From Trichoplax sp. H2 (Eukaryota > Placozoa > Uniplacotomia > Trichoplacea): a DNA stretch of 64,000 bases. Positions 62,901-64,000 of this stretch are shown piece by piece (the first letter of the stretch is position 1; each line of letters begins with the position of its first letter). The stretch is taken from contig NOWV01000093.1 of assembly GCA_003344405.1 (NCBI GenBank), forward strand, positions 62,001 to 126,000, given 5' to 3'. Below the pieces are notes generated by a model that searched no databases, was not told the origin of the DNA, and saw nothing but the letters and a program-made list of their open reading frames with translations. Position numbers and translations under genes: made by a program.

Positions 62901-64000
62901 TGATTACTGCATTCTTTTTTTAAATTATACAGAACAGATGATGTAGTAATTAAAACTTTTCTTAATTGTATTGACCTTTAAATATTTAAATACTTAAATA
63001 TTCCTCGATGATAGTGAAGGAACAAATATTTATCATAAAATCCCAAAAGAAATATTTGCAATAGTACCAATTAGACGGAAGTAACTACGTCATAAAATAT
63101 AGTGTTAGCTTTTTTAGTCATCTTGATCGGTTTTAATGTTTAAAAATTGTTACCAGTAGCTATAGCATCTATCTAGGAAGAATTTTTACTGTTACGGACA
63201 TCTTATTCAAAAAATATGTCATCCTGATTGTTCACCTAGCTACGGTTCCTGCGTCATATTACTATACTATATACGAGTACTTTCCTTATATTCATAAGAT
63301 AGGTAATAAAGAATTGCCTACCTTTATATTAATTAATTTAATTAGAAATAACATAAGCATTATCTTAAAAGTTGTTTCTTGACTGTATTTAGATGATTGC
63401 GAAATGTTGCAATTAACGCGAAAATTAGATTTATTAAGATGTTTAAATAAAAAATTCTAACCAATAAGATTGGTGTAATATAAGTCAATACTATTAGAGT
63501 AAGGATAGTAATACTTAATACATTACCGGCACTAATATTCTAACTAAATAAGCGTAGATCATAAGAGTACAGTCGACAGGTAAAAGCAATTAATTAATTC
63601 ATTGTAAGCAAATTCTGAAAAGTAATTTGACATTTTTATATTGTATGCTGTATTTATATTGCATGGAAGGAGAAATATGTGATAAAATGACTATTAGAAA
63701 AATTTTAAGGACAAGCAATAAAAGTAATCAGGAAATTATTTTCCATTTTATTATATTACTGCAACTGAATGGATTGCTTTTTCCCAAATGTTTAAACCTT
63801 GATCGTACTCTTAAAGGTTTTATTATTAGGGCTTTATATTGCGTTTTTGCATTTCCACTTTGTCTTTATTAGGTAGGCATCATGATGATCATGTCAGTTG
63901 ACGAGCGCTAAAGAAATTTATTTAGTTAGCTAATTGAGTCTAGATTTTTTATTGACTTTCACGATGTAAAAAGGGTTTAATATCGTAGTAACAGAAATTA
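59993..64000. other. Gene-poor AT-rich DNA at the right edge
   Basis: About 4 kb upstream of the secreted-protein gene, so it should include that promoter. There is a small atgagtaataaaa-type repeat at about 60714-60750. The 81-residue frame at 63627 starts from a non-ATG codon, is hydrophobic and unrecognised. I support no gene here. Confidence 0.5.

Noticed and set aside
1-64000. tRNA, rRNA or other structural RNA genes
   Set aside because: I looked for tRNA-like arms and conserved A/B boxes by eye and found none that I could support; a covariance-model scan would be decisive.

Overview
This is nuclear DNA from an animal. It is AT-rich, its genes are split by mostly short GT-AG introns, and several genes are animal-type (PPM1D-like phosphatase, TRAF adaptor, rhodopsin-family GPCR, mitochondrial Na+/Ca2+ exchanger, TMEM248 family). 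Compact genes, exon-level similarity to vertebrate orthologues and a single GPCR gene amid long gene-poor DNA fit an early-branching animal; a placozoan is my guess, but nothing in the window proves it. All exon models were read by hand from splice signals, phase and remembered family motifs. Most available start-to-stop ORFs are not genes because the genes are in pieces.

Layout. 1-3275 (-): 5' part of a PPM1D-like PP2C phosphatase, running off the left edge. 5382-7491 (+): C1D exosome cofactor, 6 exons. 8577-10706 (-): EIF5, 9 exons. 12096-15300 (-): a possible unrecognised gene whose large intron carries an eight-copy tandem repeat. 16231-20761 (+): SLC8B1/NCLX, 17 exons, including one clear AT-AC minor-spliceosome (U12) intron and probably a second U12-like intron; a decayed copy of its last exon follows. 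24919-27340 (+): GPCR, 3 exons, with unusual core residues. 30102-31956 or beyond (-): ERAL1 mitochondrial GTPase, 5' end unresolved. 32.5-34.7 kb: repeat-rich block with a 20-N gap between two copies of the same DNA. 34947-38879 (+): TMEM248 family, 6 exons. 40233-44485 (-): VPS33A, 16 exons. 46290-48771 (-): TRAF adaptor, 7 exons. 53172-59992 (-): a small secreted cysteine-rich protein I do not recognise, 4 exons with one intron of 5.8 kb. The rest of 48.8-64 kb shows no convincing gene.

There is no operon logic. The genes are unrelated housekeeping and signalling functions (translation start, RNA decay, mitochondrial Ca2+, mitoribosome assembly, endolysosomal fusion, phosphatase, TRAF signalling), arranged in convergent and divergent pairs. 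Repeats concentrate between genes: GTAC/CAGTAC self-complementary runs, several tandem duplications, and a small family of fold-back hairpins sharing the end CAGGGACTT.

Best leads: the AT-AC intron, the second probable minor-class intron in the same gene, and the unrecognised eight-cysteine secreted protein.
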